DNA of 64,000 nucleotides, taken from contig NC_133538.1 of the NCBI RefSeq assembly GCF_048544455.1, positions 142,845,922-142,909,921 of the forward strand, written 5' to 3'. A program made the position numbers and the translations under genes. Numbering within the stretch: the first letter of the stretch is position 1; every line of letters starts with the position of its first letter. The DNA comes from Silene latifolia. Its lineage: Eukaryota > Streptophyta > Magnoliopsida > Caryophyllales > Caryophyllaceae. Below the pieces are notes generated by a model. The model did not search any database. It worked only from the letters and a program-made list of their open reading frames with translations, and was not told where the DNA came from. Of the stretch, positions 10,546-22,297 are shown in pieces.

Positions 10546-11837
10546 CCTTGTCATTCCCATGTCATATTCAGGATCTTGTCAATCGGATGCTAAGTACTCC
10601 GTACTACGGAGCTATAATTTTATGAATGTATATTTGAGATCAGTTTGTTGAACTTTAAAACTTTTTTGTTTGTAGCTTCATCATATTTTAAGTATATATG
10701 TCCACGATATTGTGTATAGATTGATTTCTTGGCAGTGGCGGACCATACCACACTTGCACTCAGGATGGGCTGTTGAGCAGTCTATCCTCTCTTGAAAAGT
10801 GTGAGACATGCTTGGTTGTCTATCAAGTCGAGTCGTATAACTGTCTTGTTTGAAAATAATGATTTGTGGTTTTTGTGGGGGTGCAAAAGGCAAATTCAAG
10901 TAGGTATTCATACCTATTATGTATCTTATTCGTACTGAATGCATGCCCCCTCTTAAGTGTTACACTTCTTGGTTGCTGTGTATTGTCATTCCTCCTATAT
11001 GTTTATGTAACTTTCTCTTCTTCGATTTCAGGCTTGCGGTATACTGGCCACTAACCACGCTGCTATGTCGTCTTATTTCTCAATATGCACCCTTTCTGAT
11101 GGCACTTATGCTGTCATATTCATTCCATTGATATTTTTAGCTTTTATACAACACATGCGACTTTTTTTTATATGTTGTTTGTCTACTTCCTTTGATTTTG
11201 TATTTCACTTCAGGCAATATGTCGGACAAAGCAGTTTCTCTTGTTTTCTGGGCGATGGATTAACATGAATTTCTTATACAGCTACAAGAAAAGCACTTGT
11301 AAGTTGACTTTAAAATTTGCTATTTTATATCAAAAGTCATGAATGAGAGCAAGCAGTGCATATCTACCGTATTCTGAATGTTGGGCGCTGCCAAACATCT
11401 CGGTTCTAAGCTGTTAATAAGCAAATGATTTTATACATTGGGATTTATAAATTTTAAAGTTTTCAATTCACCAGGGAATGTGATTTTTGTGAATAAAATG
11501 CAAAAGAGGAGATCAATTGATGAAAGGTGATCCAGGCCTCTTATTTTTTCATTTTCATCTTCAAGTTCATTTCCAAATCCCTTTTTTAAAATCCTCTTCC
11601 CTTCATATTGTTACCCAACTCATATTCAAACAATTGAAATCAGAACCCTTTTCTTCCGTTCACTAAATTTTTTTCTTTATCCATAAGCACTGCAAAATAA
11701 TGCAAGACGGTGCCAGTTTAATTTCAATGCTAAAGATAGTGGCACTGGCTTGTCTTTTATAATTAGGGCTCATGTGATTCACCGAAGCGATGAGACCTCC
11801 GAGTCTGGCGAGTGAGGGCTCCTGACTCCTAGGTGAT
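10546..11837. other. No supportable gene
   Basis: Downstream of the LRR relic the sequence is T-rich. A few CAG acceptor-like sites (for example before 11032 and 11215) separate short frames that encode nothing recognisable. It may be decayed intron or 3' sequence of the LRR gene. Confidence 0.4.
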
Positions 11838-12317
11838 CCCTAATGGGCTCTGCTATAGTGCTATGTGAAAGCGCTTCGTGTGTTCTTTACAGTTTACATA
11901 ACTCGGGTGAATTCTTTATCAGCTATGTGAAAGTGCTTCGTGTGTTCTTATGGGGATGTTTATGTGTATGAGCAGGAAGTTCCTGAGAATAAACGACGCC
12001 TGACAACGATAAAAGGCATTGTTATAGCAAGGCGGAATGCAGGACTAAACACACTATTATTTTGAATTGTGTTACAACCCTAATGGGCTCTGCTATAGTG
12101 CTATGTGAAAGCGCTTCGTGTGTTCTTTACAGTTTACATAACTCGGGTGAATTCTTTATCAGCTATGTGAAAGTGCTTCGTGTGTTCTTATGGGGATGTT
12201 TATGTGTATGAGTAGGAAGTTCCTGAGAATAAACGACGCCTGACAACGATAAAAGGCATTGTTATAGCAAGGCGGAATGCAGATCTAAACACACTATTAT
12301 TTTGAATTGTGTTACAA
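11838..12317. repeat. 240-bp tandem duplication, two copies
   Basis: Copies at 11838-12077 and 12078-12317 have an exact 240-base period, and I found only three mismatches by eye. Inside each copy a shorter motif, CTATGTGAAAG(C/T)GCTTCGTG, occurs twice, so an older duplication lies within the newer one. No open frame of note. Confidence 0.93.
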
Positions 12318-13244
12318 AGCTGCCTATAGAACATCACTGACTGTGATTGTGGCATTTTATTGCTCTTCTTGCGTTCTTTCGGTAACTCTTTAATCTCTAT
12401 TTCAATTTCCTAAATATAGTTCCTCTTGCCCTTCGATTAATGTTTTATTTGTTTTGTTGATTGATTGTCATGATATTTTCTAGCTAAGGATAGAGATTAG
12501 AGATTTTTAAAGTGGAGGCTACATATAAAATTATCGGAATTGTTGATGGGTTAACACGATAGAAGTTTTTTGTTAAATGTTTTGTTGATGGGTTCTTAAG
12601 ATAGAAGTTTTATTTGTTGATTGATCGTGATGATGTTTTCTATTTCCCGTCATGTTTCCTTCCTTTATCTAAACATTTTAATGATTTGAAGCAATGAAAG
12701 ATGAATATTACACATGCCACTAAACAATAGAAATAAAGAAAAGCTAGAAGCAATAGGACTAATTACGCACCTCATGGAAAAGATAAAAGGAGAAGCCCCG
12801 ATTAAGGAGGAGTGATGACCATATAGGAGCATAGGTGTGAAGAATGAGACTGGTCTACATGGCGAAAAACAGTCAAAATAGAAAACACAAATTCTTCAAC
12901 AGAAGGACGCCATTACCTGTATTGATCTTAGGTATGTTGTTGTCATGTTCGTCACTTTGCCACTTAGTCAGCCATTAAAGTATTAATGTCAGCGTCGGAA
13001 GATCTGGGGTAAGTCTTCCCTTGAGTTTATCACCTTTTGTTTAACCAGGGGCCCTCTGCATATTACCAATTAAGTTAATAGTAAAGATACTAAAAGCAAA
13101 GGAGTGGTAGAGGAGTGGGATAAGGAGAGGGTGAGAGGTACAAAGATAAAGCAGTGAACCAGTCAAGGAGATGGAGAGGGGGAGGGGAAGATGGAGATGG
13201 AGAGGGCGAGATGAAGAAAAATAAAATGGGTGAATATGTGAACA

Positions 13245-13248
<4 letters not shown>
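12318..13248. other. No supportable gene; weak internal repeats
   Basis: TTGTTGATTGAT(C/T)GT(C/G)ATGAT occurs at about 12460 and again at about 12615, as an imperfect repeat. Otherwise there is nothing recognisable. The stretch becomes purine-rich (GGAGAGGG) towards the GA microsatellite. Confidence 0.4.

Positions 13249-13290
<42 letters not shown>
13249..13290. repeat. (GA)n microsatellite
   Basis: About 21 uninterrupted GA units. Confidence 0.97.
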
Positions 13291-13294
<4 letters not shown>

Positions 13295-13467
13295 TAATGG
13301 AGTTTTTACTGCTAAAAGTTCTTGAGAGAAAAGTCTAACTGAATAACTATAGCGTAACCTAATTTTGGGATTACCCTGATGCTTTTTATAGTAAAGCCCA
13401 AATAAAAGAAATAAAATAAGATAGCTTGTCGACAATATGGAGGAAGTCTAGCGAAAGATAGACTAAA

Positions 13468-13703
13468 GTCGACCGACACAAATCTAAAGTCGGTAGACAT
13501 AGGGCTGATGTCGTGCTTTGGCTCTCCACTGTGTCTACCAAAAAATACATGGTGGTCGACCGACAACGAGTCATAAGTCGGCCGACACATGCTGCTCTTC
13601 TTTATGATCGCTGCTTTGTGATTGCTGCTGTGTCGACCACATGGAGTATTGGTCGCTCTACTTGGCAAACACGTTGGACGACATAACCTCTAAGTCGGGC
13701 GAC
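13468..13703. repeat. Cluster of GTCG-NN-CGAC dyads
   Basis: Dyads lie at 13468 (GTCGACCGAC), 13555 (GTCGACCGAC), 13577 (GTCGGCCGAC) and 13694 (GTCGGGCGAC), with degraded forms at 13489 and 13632. The half-sites are constant and the central two bases vary. The pattern resembles the ACTCG-NN-CGAGT arrays elsewhere in the window. The host sequence (13291-14038) is otherwise unidentified and may be an LTR fragment. Confidence 0.7.
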
Positions 13704-14038
13704 ATGAGCATTGGGCACAAAATTGAAGTTGATTATCTCCTCAAGCATGCATACCAAGTAAACAAAAATCCATTCTCGCCTTGTCAAACTCGTCTGAAAC
13801 TCTTCTAACTCCTTTCTTATTCCATTGTTAAACGGATTTGGCTTATAAATGTATAAGTGAGTCTCGAACCTACATGGAGCACGAAATGCACCAAAGTAGC
13901 AAATACGGGAGGAAAAACGAGTGAAATAAACAATTAAACTTATAAAAATTCGTGCCGAATATGTAAATAAATACGTCAAAAAGGCACGCATCAGAGGACA
14001 GGAATAAATTGAAAGTTTTTGATGGACAATCATGACAC

Positions 14039-15062
14039 TTCGATAAATTTGTATGGTGTCTCAATGAACCAATTCTAGAAGGGAGGATGATGGATACTAT
14101 TTTGCATAATTTGCCAATCTGGGCGCATGTTTACGATCTCCCCCTCAAATGACGATCGAATGTTGCTAACCTAAGGAGAATTGTTGCTCAACTGGGAGGT
14201 TTTGTTCAGGTTGATGAGGCACCACTGCCGGAGCTTGAAAGTGCAGTGCGCTTTCGAGTCCTTCATGATGTTCGAAAGCCCTTGAAAAAATATGTTGAAA
14301 TACGTATGCCGAATGATCGTGTTTTGACGTTCAAAGTGAAACATGAGAGGTTGCTAACGGATTGTTATGGTTGCAGGGTATTAGGCCATGGAGAGAAGGA
14401 TTGTGATGGCGGTTCTAATGATTCAGAAGAGCTAGTTTATGAAGATGATTTAAGGTCTCCACCGAGATGAATTGTGCGAGTATATATGGAGAAGGATTGT
14501 CCGGAAGTAGAAGATAGGAGAAGAGGGGCTGCAGATGAATATCAGAGGAAGGAGGATGATGAGGTGGAGAAGATGATAACGAGATTGCAAGTTATTGCCC
14601 TAACTAATAAATTGACGAAGAAGGCTAATGTACGAGGGCTCGAGAGGAATACGGGAGGGGGGGGGGGGTAAGTCGCAGGTGATGGTGGTGATGCCAGATG
14701 AGAGAAGGGGGGGAGAGGATAGGAGGATTGTGGTGGCTAGATGTATACCTCCGGGTTCAAGGGATTTAAATAGCATGGATGTGGAGGAGACCGTGGCTAA
14801 AGTGAGGTGTGTGGAGGAAAGTGAGGCTGGGACTGCATCCAAGGATTTAATCCTAAAGGAGGGTCGAACATGGAGACGATTGGTAAAAAGGGTGGAGACA
14901 GATCAAAATGAGAGGGCTGGAAATTCCGATGAGAATTCTAAGCGGGGTAGGGAGGATGGAGATGATGATATGATTCTTAATCCGAAGAAGGGTCTAATTC
15001 ACAGGGATGTGCATATATCTGAGGCGGAGGTTGACTTGGCTCACCCCCGCCCGGCCCAATGA
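14039..15062 (+). pseudogene. LINE ORF1 (nucleic-acid-binding, DUF4283/CCHC type), broken
   Basis: The frame reads FDKFVWCLNEPILEGRMMD, then ANLRRIVAQLGGFVQVD and a zinc knuckle region LLTDCYGCRVLGHGEKDC (about 14350-14405). This is the arrangement of plant L1 ORF1 proteins that bind element RNA. Stops lie near 14150 and at 14468-14470. The frame changes at a poly-G run (14657-14668), after which a hydrophilic tail runs to the stop at 15060-15062. That stop overlaps the ORF2 start. Confidence 0.85.
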
Positions 15063-15656
15063 ATTGTTTGAGCCTTAACTGTAGGGGGCTGGGCAACCCC
15101 GATGCAGTAGGCGGTCTTTGGAACCTCATCCGACTGGAGGCCTCGACTATTTTGTTCTTATCTAAAACTAAATTGAATAGTCATGATATGATTAAAATTT
15201 CGAAACAGTTTGAGGGATATGAGTGTCTGGCGGTGGATAGTGAGGGCAGATCAGGTGGAATAGCATTTCTTTGGCGTAGGGAGGTAGTTTGTACTCTTCG
15301 GTCAGCATCAGTGCATTACATGGATATGTATGTTGATCTTGGGGGCTCGATTATAAGAGTTACAGGGTTCCACGGGTGGCCTGCTGTTTAGGATAGATAT
15401 ATTTCTTGGCAACTGTTACAGATTCTTACGTCTAAGTCGCAGGAACCTTGGTTATGTTTTGGAGATTTTAATGAAATTTTGTTTTCTAATGAGATGAAAG
15501 GGGGTAATAGAGCGCAATGGCAGATGGATAATTTTAGGGACATGCTCGATGAGATTGGCTTTTGAGACTTAATTTTTGAAGGTTATTAGTTTACCTATGA
15601 TAATGGGCAGGATGGAACGAATAATAGACATTGTCAGTTAGATAGAGCTATAGTTA
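15059..15656 (+). pseudogene. LINE ORF2 N-terminus (APE-type endonuclease), broken
   Basis: The start ATG (15059) overlaps the ORF1 stop as ATGA. The frame opens MNCLSLNCRGLGNP, the start of the exonuclease-endonuclease-phosphatase domain. The catalytic position usually Glu in FLSETK reads Lys here (FLSKTKL), so the nuclease was dead even apart from the stops. An in-frame TAG lies at 15389-15391. Further stops follow near 15563 and 15588, then NGQDGTNNRHCQLDRAIVN just before the inserted LTR. Confidence 0.87.
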
Positions 15657-16268
15657 ATAACTGAGTAGGGAAACCCTACCTGGAATAAGCAAATCACCAA
15701 GATCGTCACAATCAACTAATCAAAACCGTTCTTCAACGCAACCACCTCCTATAATCACACAATCATACAATCACTATCTAATACACATCATACACCTAAA
15801 AACCCCCAAAATACCTAATTAGGGTTTCAACCAAACTCAATGAAACGACATAAAAACTGTACAAGGATCTTACCCACAATGCGGCAGTCTCAACGGCGTA
15901 AAGAACTCAACGATCCGACGATTCTAGCCCTTAGGATTTGATAGCAATGTGAGAAGGGAAGGCTACGTAACTTGTGTTCTCTTGTGAAAAGTTTAGAATG
16001 AAGTAAGAGTGAAAAAGAAATGACAAAAAATATTTTTATAATCTTCTCGCGTTGCTATCAAACCCCGGCAATTAACCCGTAAAAAGTAACTTACTCAATC
16101 GAGTAAGTTACTTACTCGATCGAGTGCCTCCTACTCGATCGAGTGCCACACATACTCGATCGAGTACCCATCAGACAGACTACTGATTCGTAACCAAAAC
16201 TCACTTACTCGATAGAGTAAGCCCCACTCGATAGAGTACCCAAAGACATAGAAAACCGTAGTATTACA
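15657..16268 (-). repeat. Truncated 3' LTR of the outer non-coding Gypsy-type element
   Basis: Closely matches 38196-38803 of the 5' LTR but lacks the remaining ~740 bp. The junction with the LINE falls in a short shared AATAA. It carries the dyad array at about 16092-16240 and ends (minus-strand start) at TGTAATACTACGG. Confidence 0.87.
16092..16240. repeat. ACTCG-NN-CGAGT dyad array in LTR U3
   Basis: Five or six near-palindromes such as TTACTCGATCGAGTG and CACTCGATAGAGTA occur at roughly 20-60 base spacing. The corresponding array in the 5' LTR is at about 38627-38774. Confidence 0.88.
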
Positions 16269-16286
16269 GTCTTCCCTCCTTAAAAG

Positions 16287-16306
16287 GAACTTCGTCCCCG
16301 AAATTC
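16287..16306 (-). other. Hairpin beside the polypurine tract (module 1, outer element)
   Basis: Sense strand GAATTTCG-GGGA-CGAAGTTC: an 8-bp stem with one U-G wobble and a GGGA loop, followed by AAGGAGGGAAGAC and the LTR start. Confidence 0.75.
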
Positions 16307-16680
16307 AACCCATACTCAAAACAAACATACTAACTCGATCAAGACACAACAACGCAACTAAGAACTAAAAACGAAACCCCAACCTATAAAACATGAACTC
16401 TTAACACCAACTCGACCAACTATGCCTAGCTCCACAACATGGCTCACGATATCACATGAACTCTTAACACCAACTCCACCAACTAAGCCTAGATCCACAA
16501 CATGGCTCACGATATCGTATCCACCACATTATAGTCTCTCGACACTAACTCCATATACTTCCAAATACCATCCACCAACGTCGCTAGCTTGGTCTCACTA
16601 CATATTATCCACTAGAAAATCCAATATCAAGAGACTCATAAACATCAAACGGAATGTTACATTCTACCACTCTTAAAAAG

Positions 16681-16700
16681 GAACTTCATCCCCGAAGTTT
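16681..16700 (-). other. Hairpin/purine-tract module 2, outer element
   Basis: Sense strand AAACTTCG-GGGA-TGAAGTTC pairs over seven positions, with a G-U closing pair. It is followed by AAGAGTGGTAGAA and TGTAACATTCC, a second LTR-start-like sequence not used as the boundary here. Confidence 0.65.
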
Positions 16701-16910
16701 ACTCCCACTCATAACATCATCATCCAACTGTCAACACTATCGAACTCATAAACATCATCACTACTACAAGCACGGCCATGACCTTTTAACAATATCAACC
16801 ACAAAATAATCCATTCTTTATTCTCCACCAAGACTCAAACTTCCAAATCTACTACAACATGTATAACCATCGAACTCTCTTTGCCGCATCCTACTCTACT
16901 TAAGATAAAT

Positions 16911-16926
16911 GTTACGTCCTCGTAAC
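16911..16926 (-). other. Hairpin module 3, outer element
   Basis: Sense strand GTTACG-AGGA-CGTAAC: a perfect 6-bp stem, 230 bases further inside the element. Confidence 0.6.
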
Positions 16927-19327
16927 TCACTAATACTAGATCCTTAGCTATATCTTCTCATTATCCTTATCACCACTGCATGTCAACGATAACCGTCTAT
17001 AACTTCAAGACCTATAACCATTCCTATTTCCAAGGCTCTCTTACTTAAACAGTTCTCATACCTCAGTTCATTCGGCACACCACCTAACCTATACCACAAA
17101 ATCCTTAGCATAACCAATACTCCAATTCTTCCACATTATTGTAAAACGACATACTCCTCTAAACGACATACTCTTCTATGTAAAGCACCTATCTCCAAAA
17201 GCATAACTCACGCTCCACACTTATTACCCAAACTCATACTAGATCCTCAAGTTCCTTTCTTTCATTACCGCAAAACTCATTCATAACTTAACATGATATT
17301 AATTCCCAACACTGTATACTCACTGTCCCAATAAATATTACGAACCACTTGCCGCTTCTAGCTCAGCACACATGTTTCACAAAACTCTTGCCACAACTAT
17401 GTCCACCAATGCCTCATATAATACAAGATCAAAAGTATTCTAACCACCTCTCACAACTGTGTCCCATCAACAGAATATTACTATACCATGACAACCACAA
17501 CCACATGCGCAACTCTCTTCCATATCATACACTACCCTCACTCCCAAGCCAAAACTAGCAAAAAACATCAATAAACAAAACAACAGTCTATATGTCCAAA
17601 TGAAACTCACAAGAAACAACAGTAAACAAAACACCAATATATATAACTAGTATACTCTTTCGAAAACGTAATCATCCGACCTACTCCACCACAACCGATA
17701 ACGGCATCGCAACACCGTCACCAACAGCCACACCGCAGCCGAAAATACCCGCATCACAACATGAAGTATTGTGCCCGGATCACCACCCGAGGCACAACAA
17801 CCACATAACCACTGACTCATATAACTTCCTGGATAAGAAAACTTACTCAAAACCGCTTTACTAGATCACAACGCAACATATTAAACGGAATAAACAGATA
17901 AGAACCTTATGAATATCATCCCTACCATTTCACGGAATAAACATATATCATGAATACTTTTATGTAATCACATCCAACTAGTCAATCCTAATCACGTAAG
18001 TTACCACTTGATAAAGGTTCTCTCTCGTCCGAGCTTAAATCGCATGCCCCTCATAACACATTCTCCCATTCGCATAACCATCACTTCCTGCCAAATATAA
18101 CCATACCGCTAATACTCCACTACTAGCAACCGCCTCCTATGACCACATCTTATAATTTCTCACAACCGTACATATCAATCGAGCCTCTACAAAATCAACC
18201 TCTTTAGAATTATTATCTTTCTTATCTATCATCACCCTTAACCACTAGTGACAACACCACAATACCACCATTGTTCGTATAGCAAATCTCTTACACTCAT
18301 CTCTAAATATCACGGTTTCTTTCCCATCTTCGGTTGACATCCCAAATATCAAACATTAAGTCCATCCACAAAAATTACCTGAACATTCATCCCGATTCTG
18401 TCATTAATTACATCGTCACCCAACTCACCACCAAAATCTCACATCGTGTCAATACTTTACCAACTTTTACTCCTCTTAATTCTTCGAAACTCATGACTAA
18501 CATGTTGTCCTGAAACTCCTATATAACCTTTAACTCGCATCCTTATAATAGTATCATACATCTCGAAGATTCCTTACTTCTATATCACATAACTCCGGTC
18601 AACATTCTCCTAGTTTACTCCCCTCATTCTTTTGTTTTTATACTCGACAAAATCAATTAACAATTCAACTCCTCATTCCTTCTACTTAACTCTTTAGTGC
18701 TCCAGTTACCTTCTCATTGCTCCAAATCTCAAATCCCTTTATTTCATATCAGTACCATCTCACTCTTTCTTACCATGGATCTTCTCTCATCATGCTATCA
18801 CTCACCCTTGTCACCAACCCGTCCACACAAGCACTTTTTTTCGCCTCTAGAAACCAAAACTCATTTCATACCGTTAATTGCCCAAGGAAATCACACACTA
18901 GGTTCACCTCTTAATAAACCAAATTTCCAAACTCACTCACTATCTACAAATCCACGTCACGACATAACTCAATCTAAGCTCTTTATACACCATTCTTTTC
19001 CATCTATCTACAACGACCTTTCCATTACATATATTCTTAACCAACCCAGTTATAACTACCTTCATAATCCTTAAACATCCCAAGTTACCACCATTTGCAT
19101 CCCTCATTTCAATCTTTTCATTCTCACGTTCCATTAACTTACATCACCCATTGTCCATATACACTTACCTTTACATTACTCCAACTCATGATTATATCAC
19201 TCACCACATCTCACAAAACATTTTCCCTGTCTCGATAAGCTCATCCATCATCCATCATCCTTTTTTTTTTCTTTTTTTTTTCACTATTCATCATAACCAC
19301 ATATAACTCATGTCCTCCCCACCAAAC

Positions 19328-20310
19328 TGTTGGAGCTTGTGTCTTCCACAAATTAGTGTGATAACATTTGTAAATCTCTTACAGGTTCACAAGGGTATAC
19401 TTCGTATTTAATCAGTTGATTAACGATTACCTAATAACGGTTGATTTGCTAGAAAGTTTGACGTTATTATCATATAGATGGCGGTGATCAACTGGTCCCT
19501 AAAGGTCACACCTAAAGGATGTGTTTGAGAAATGTGATTGTATGAAAATATAATCACATTGATGCCTTATATGACTAAACAGTTAGTCAATGTGTTGATG
19601 AGACGATTATTTAATGCCGATTAAATAATATTAGTTGAGACGAATTAACTGTCAATTCGTAAATTGAATATAATAAGTTATATTTAATTAATGTATATAT
19701 AATGTTAAGCATGGACGAATTAATATATTAATTCGTAATTAAATGTAATCGGTTATATTTAATCAACAAGATGAATGTGTCATAATGGTAATAGTAAGGC
19801 TACTCAAACCAAGAGGTTATGGGATCGATCCTCACTAGATGACAATTTATATTTAACACATTTTATACATTTTTGGAATAACCGAAAATATGGAAATTAT
19901 ACCCCTTATTATTTCGGTATGTGGGCCGAAAATAAGAAGAAAAAAAAAACCCTATTCCTCTTCCCTCATACACGGTTTAAGAGGAAGAGAGAGGGGTTAA
20001 TTTTCTAACCTAATTTTTCAACTCATTCTTGCCTCTCATCTCAACAAAACACAAAACCCTAATTTTACAGAAAATTTGAGGGATCGATTCTAGCAAAAGA
20101 ACAAGGGCATATCTCATATCGTCTTGGGTGCAACTGATAGGCGAATATCAACTTTGATATTGTTCTTAGGCCGTTTTTGCTAGGATCGAAGGTTATTTCT
20201 TAATCCTTTATGCTTTTGTTTATGCAATTTAGTTTTATGACTCGTAATCATCACTTTATAATTCGTTATAATCCTTAATTTTAAAGGGATGCATACAGAT
20301 AAATCCCACA
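19328..20310 (+). repeat. 5' LTR of the Copia element (983 bp)
   Basis: Starts TGTTGGAGC, ends ATCCCACA, and is followed by AG and the primer site. It contains TATATATAA at 19694-19702. It is about 221 bp longer than the 3' LTR because the 3' LTR lacks the segment corresponding to roughly 19900-20120. Confidence 0.93.
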
Positions 20311-20312
20311 AG

Positions 20313-20325
20313 TGGTATCAGAGCC
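20313..20325 (+). other. Primer-binding site, initiator-Met tRNA (Copia)
   Basis: TGGTATCAGAGCC lies two bases after the 5' LTR. It is complementary to the 3' end of plant initiator-Met tRNA. Confidence 0.9.
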
Positions 20326-22297
20326 AAGGCCATGAATTTTAATTTTGATGATTTTCATAAAATTGTTTGTAAACAATATAGGGGTTTCGAAAAAAAATTA
20401 GGGTTTCGGTTTAAATTTTTTTTGCCGATTTGTTTTTTTTTCTGCCGAGTTTATGCTCTTGTTTTTGATGATTATTTCCATTTCGATTTTTCATATTGTT
20501 GTTTAATCAGTTAATATAAACATATGATAAATTGGTAGTTTTTTGATTTAATGAAGATTAAGTTAAAATTGTAAATGGAATCGTCATGTCGATGATATAG
20601 AAATTTGTTATTTCTATATAGTTTTTGGCATATACGATTAATCATGTTTTATTAATTCATATGCTAATCATGTTCTAATAGCAACTATAAATGATTTCCT
20701 TCATCGAATTTTTTGTTCGGAAAAGAGACATAAAAGAGGCATTAGGGTTCTTGTTTTATTTGAGCCGTGAAAATTTTTTTTTTGTGTGTTTCGGTTACTG
20801 TTCACAGTAGCCAGATTATAAAAAAAAAAAATTGTTTTGTTTGGTTTTTACAGAAAAACCGCAAAAAGAAAAAAAAACCGGACTGTTTTGTTTTTTTTTG
20901 CCGAGAGCATTGTTTATAAAAAAAAAAAATTTCCTGTTTTTTTCTGTTTTGCCGAGCCTCAAAAAGAAAAAAAAAGGGTTTTTATTTTGTTTTTATGGCC
21001 AATTATGATTATACATTAAATTTGCAATGTATGACAAATAATTGTGAAGCGGTTCATAATTCATAGATACCTAATTATTTTAAACCAGTTTAAAATATTG
21101 ATGGATTTGATTCATACTACAAGTTTAATATGAATTAAGATTAAAATTAATGTGATTAATTGAGGAATTTTCACTTAATTTGATCAATTAAATAGGTGGT
21201 TTGGATAAAATTAACCTTCATAATTAAAGAATTATGTCTTGCATATTTTTTTTTTAGTTGATGCTTTTCTTTTGTTGAATGAATCGTTGAATGAATTTAT
21301 TTACGCATTTTTGCAAACGGTTGTAATTTGTAATACTTAGTGTGGCCTTAGTTAATTATGTTTTCGTAATGAAGGAAACATAATTTTTATGTAATTATGA
21401 GATCTCCTTTTTTCTTTAGTTTTTGGGTTTGAAATTAGAATGTAATAAATAGGTTTATTATGTAAATTTATTTATTGTAATTTTCGAAGAAGACTAAAGA
21501 TGGAGATTGGAGCTCACTCCCGCTACATGGATCAAGATGGAACATCGAGACAAGCTTCTCGGGTCCAAGGATGGATTCCAAACTTGTATTTAATGTTCAT
21601 TTTGATAGGATAGGCCACACTAGGACTTTATTATTGCTTTTACGTTTTTCATTCCTATTGCTTTTCATTCACATGATAGTTTATGCATCATTTTCCGCCT
21701 AAAACCAAACCACCTACTACTAAAATGCATGAAAATTGACACATATAGGTTGTATGTTAGTTTTCATAGACATACAGATGTCACATGTTTTTAAGCCATT
21801 ACCTTAGTTTATTCATTCTCGCATGCTAGATATTAGTTCACTTAAATGAATTAAAATAAAGTTGATGGGATCTTCCACTAAAACGGAAATTGAGATTAGT
21901 CTTTATAAGGGCAAACAACTATGAATCCCTTCTTCGTCGGTAGGCATAATATGACCCCTTCTACGTTGGATAAGTAGTTTGTGTTGACTTAGTTTACCTC
22001 AACATCATAGTCCGAAGAGTTTCTCGTGATTATGATGGACTAAAGATAGAATTTCTGAGTAAATTTATCGACCAAGAATTCTAATGATAGAATTAGCCAA
22101 AAGGTTGGTTTATCAATTTACAGATAATTGAGTCTTGGGATCATTTATATAATTCTTGAGGATGGTCAATTGTATAAATGCTTGAGTCTTCGCGTTATGA
22201 CATTAGATCATTAGACTTAAATTAAAATCGATGCACATGCTTATTATTTATTCTTCTTTTCGCAGTGTAGAACACGTTTACATTACTGTTACAACAA
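20326..22297 (+). other. Copia leader, non-coding
   Basis: A long AT-rich untranslated leader before gag. Near 20820-20990 AAAAAGAAAAAAA and GTTTTGTTTTT-type tracts repeat around CCG. No gene was seen. Confidence 0.6.

Larger units (their letters stand above)
14039..15656 (+). mobile_element. Old L1-type LINE, 5' half (split by nested insertions)
   Basis: ORF1 and the start of ORF2 of an L1-type LINE, continuing at 38804-41694 after the nest. It starts inside ORF1 (FDKFVWCLNEP) and is probably 5' truncated. It is heavily decayed, with several in-frame stops and a poly-G slip at about 14657-14668. Joining the two halves leaves a gap: ORF2 sequence between LDRAIVN (left) and EHLLKQEEAF (right) is missing, so the insertion site suffered a deletion. 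Confidence 0.9.
16269..19322 (-). other. Internal 3' region of the outer element, non-coding; hairpin/purine-tract ladder
   Basis: Reading the minus strand, this is the 3' end of the internal domain. Hairpin modules lie at 16287-16306, 16681-16700 and 16911-16926. No gag, protease, RT or integrase motif was seen on either strand; open frames are short and low-complexity. A poly-T/C tract lies at about 19260-19282. The Copia target duplication (19323-19327) follows. Confidence 0.6.

Noticed and set aside
8534..10593. Plus-strand open frames of 80-238 codons
   Set aside because: Shadows of the minus-strand LINE ORF2; Pro/Ser/His-rich with no domains.
13163..14064. Minus-strand frames up to 143 codons
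   Set aside because: No recognisable domain; one is a translation of the GA microsatellite and the others span the dyad cluster.
16092..16240. CRISPR-like array of short palindromes
   Set aside because: Spacing is irregular, repeats are only about 12 bases and degenerate, and the context is a plant LTR.
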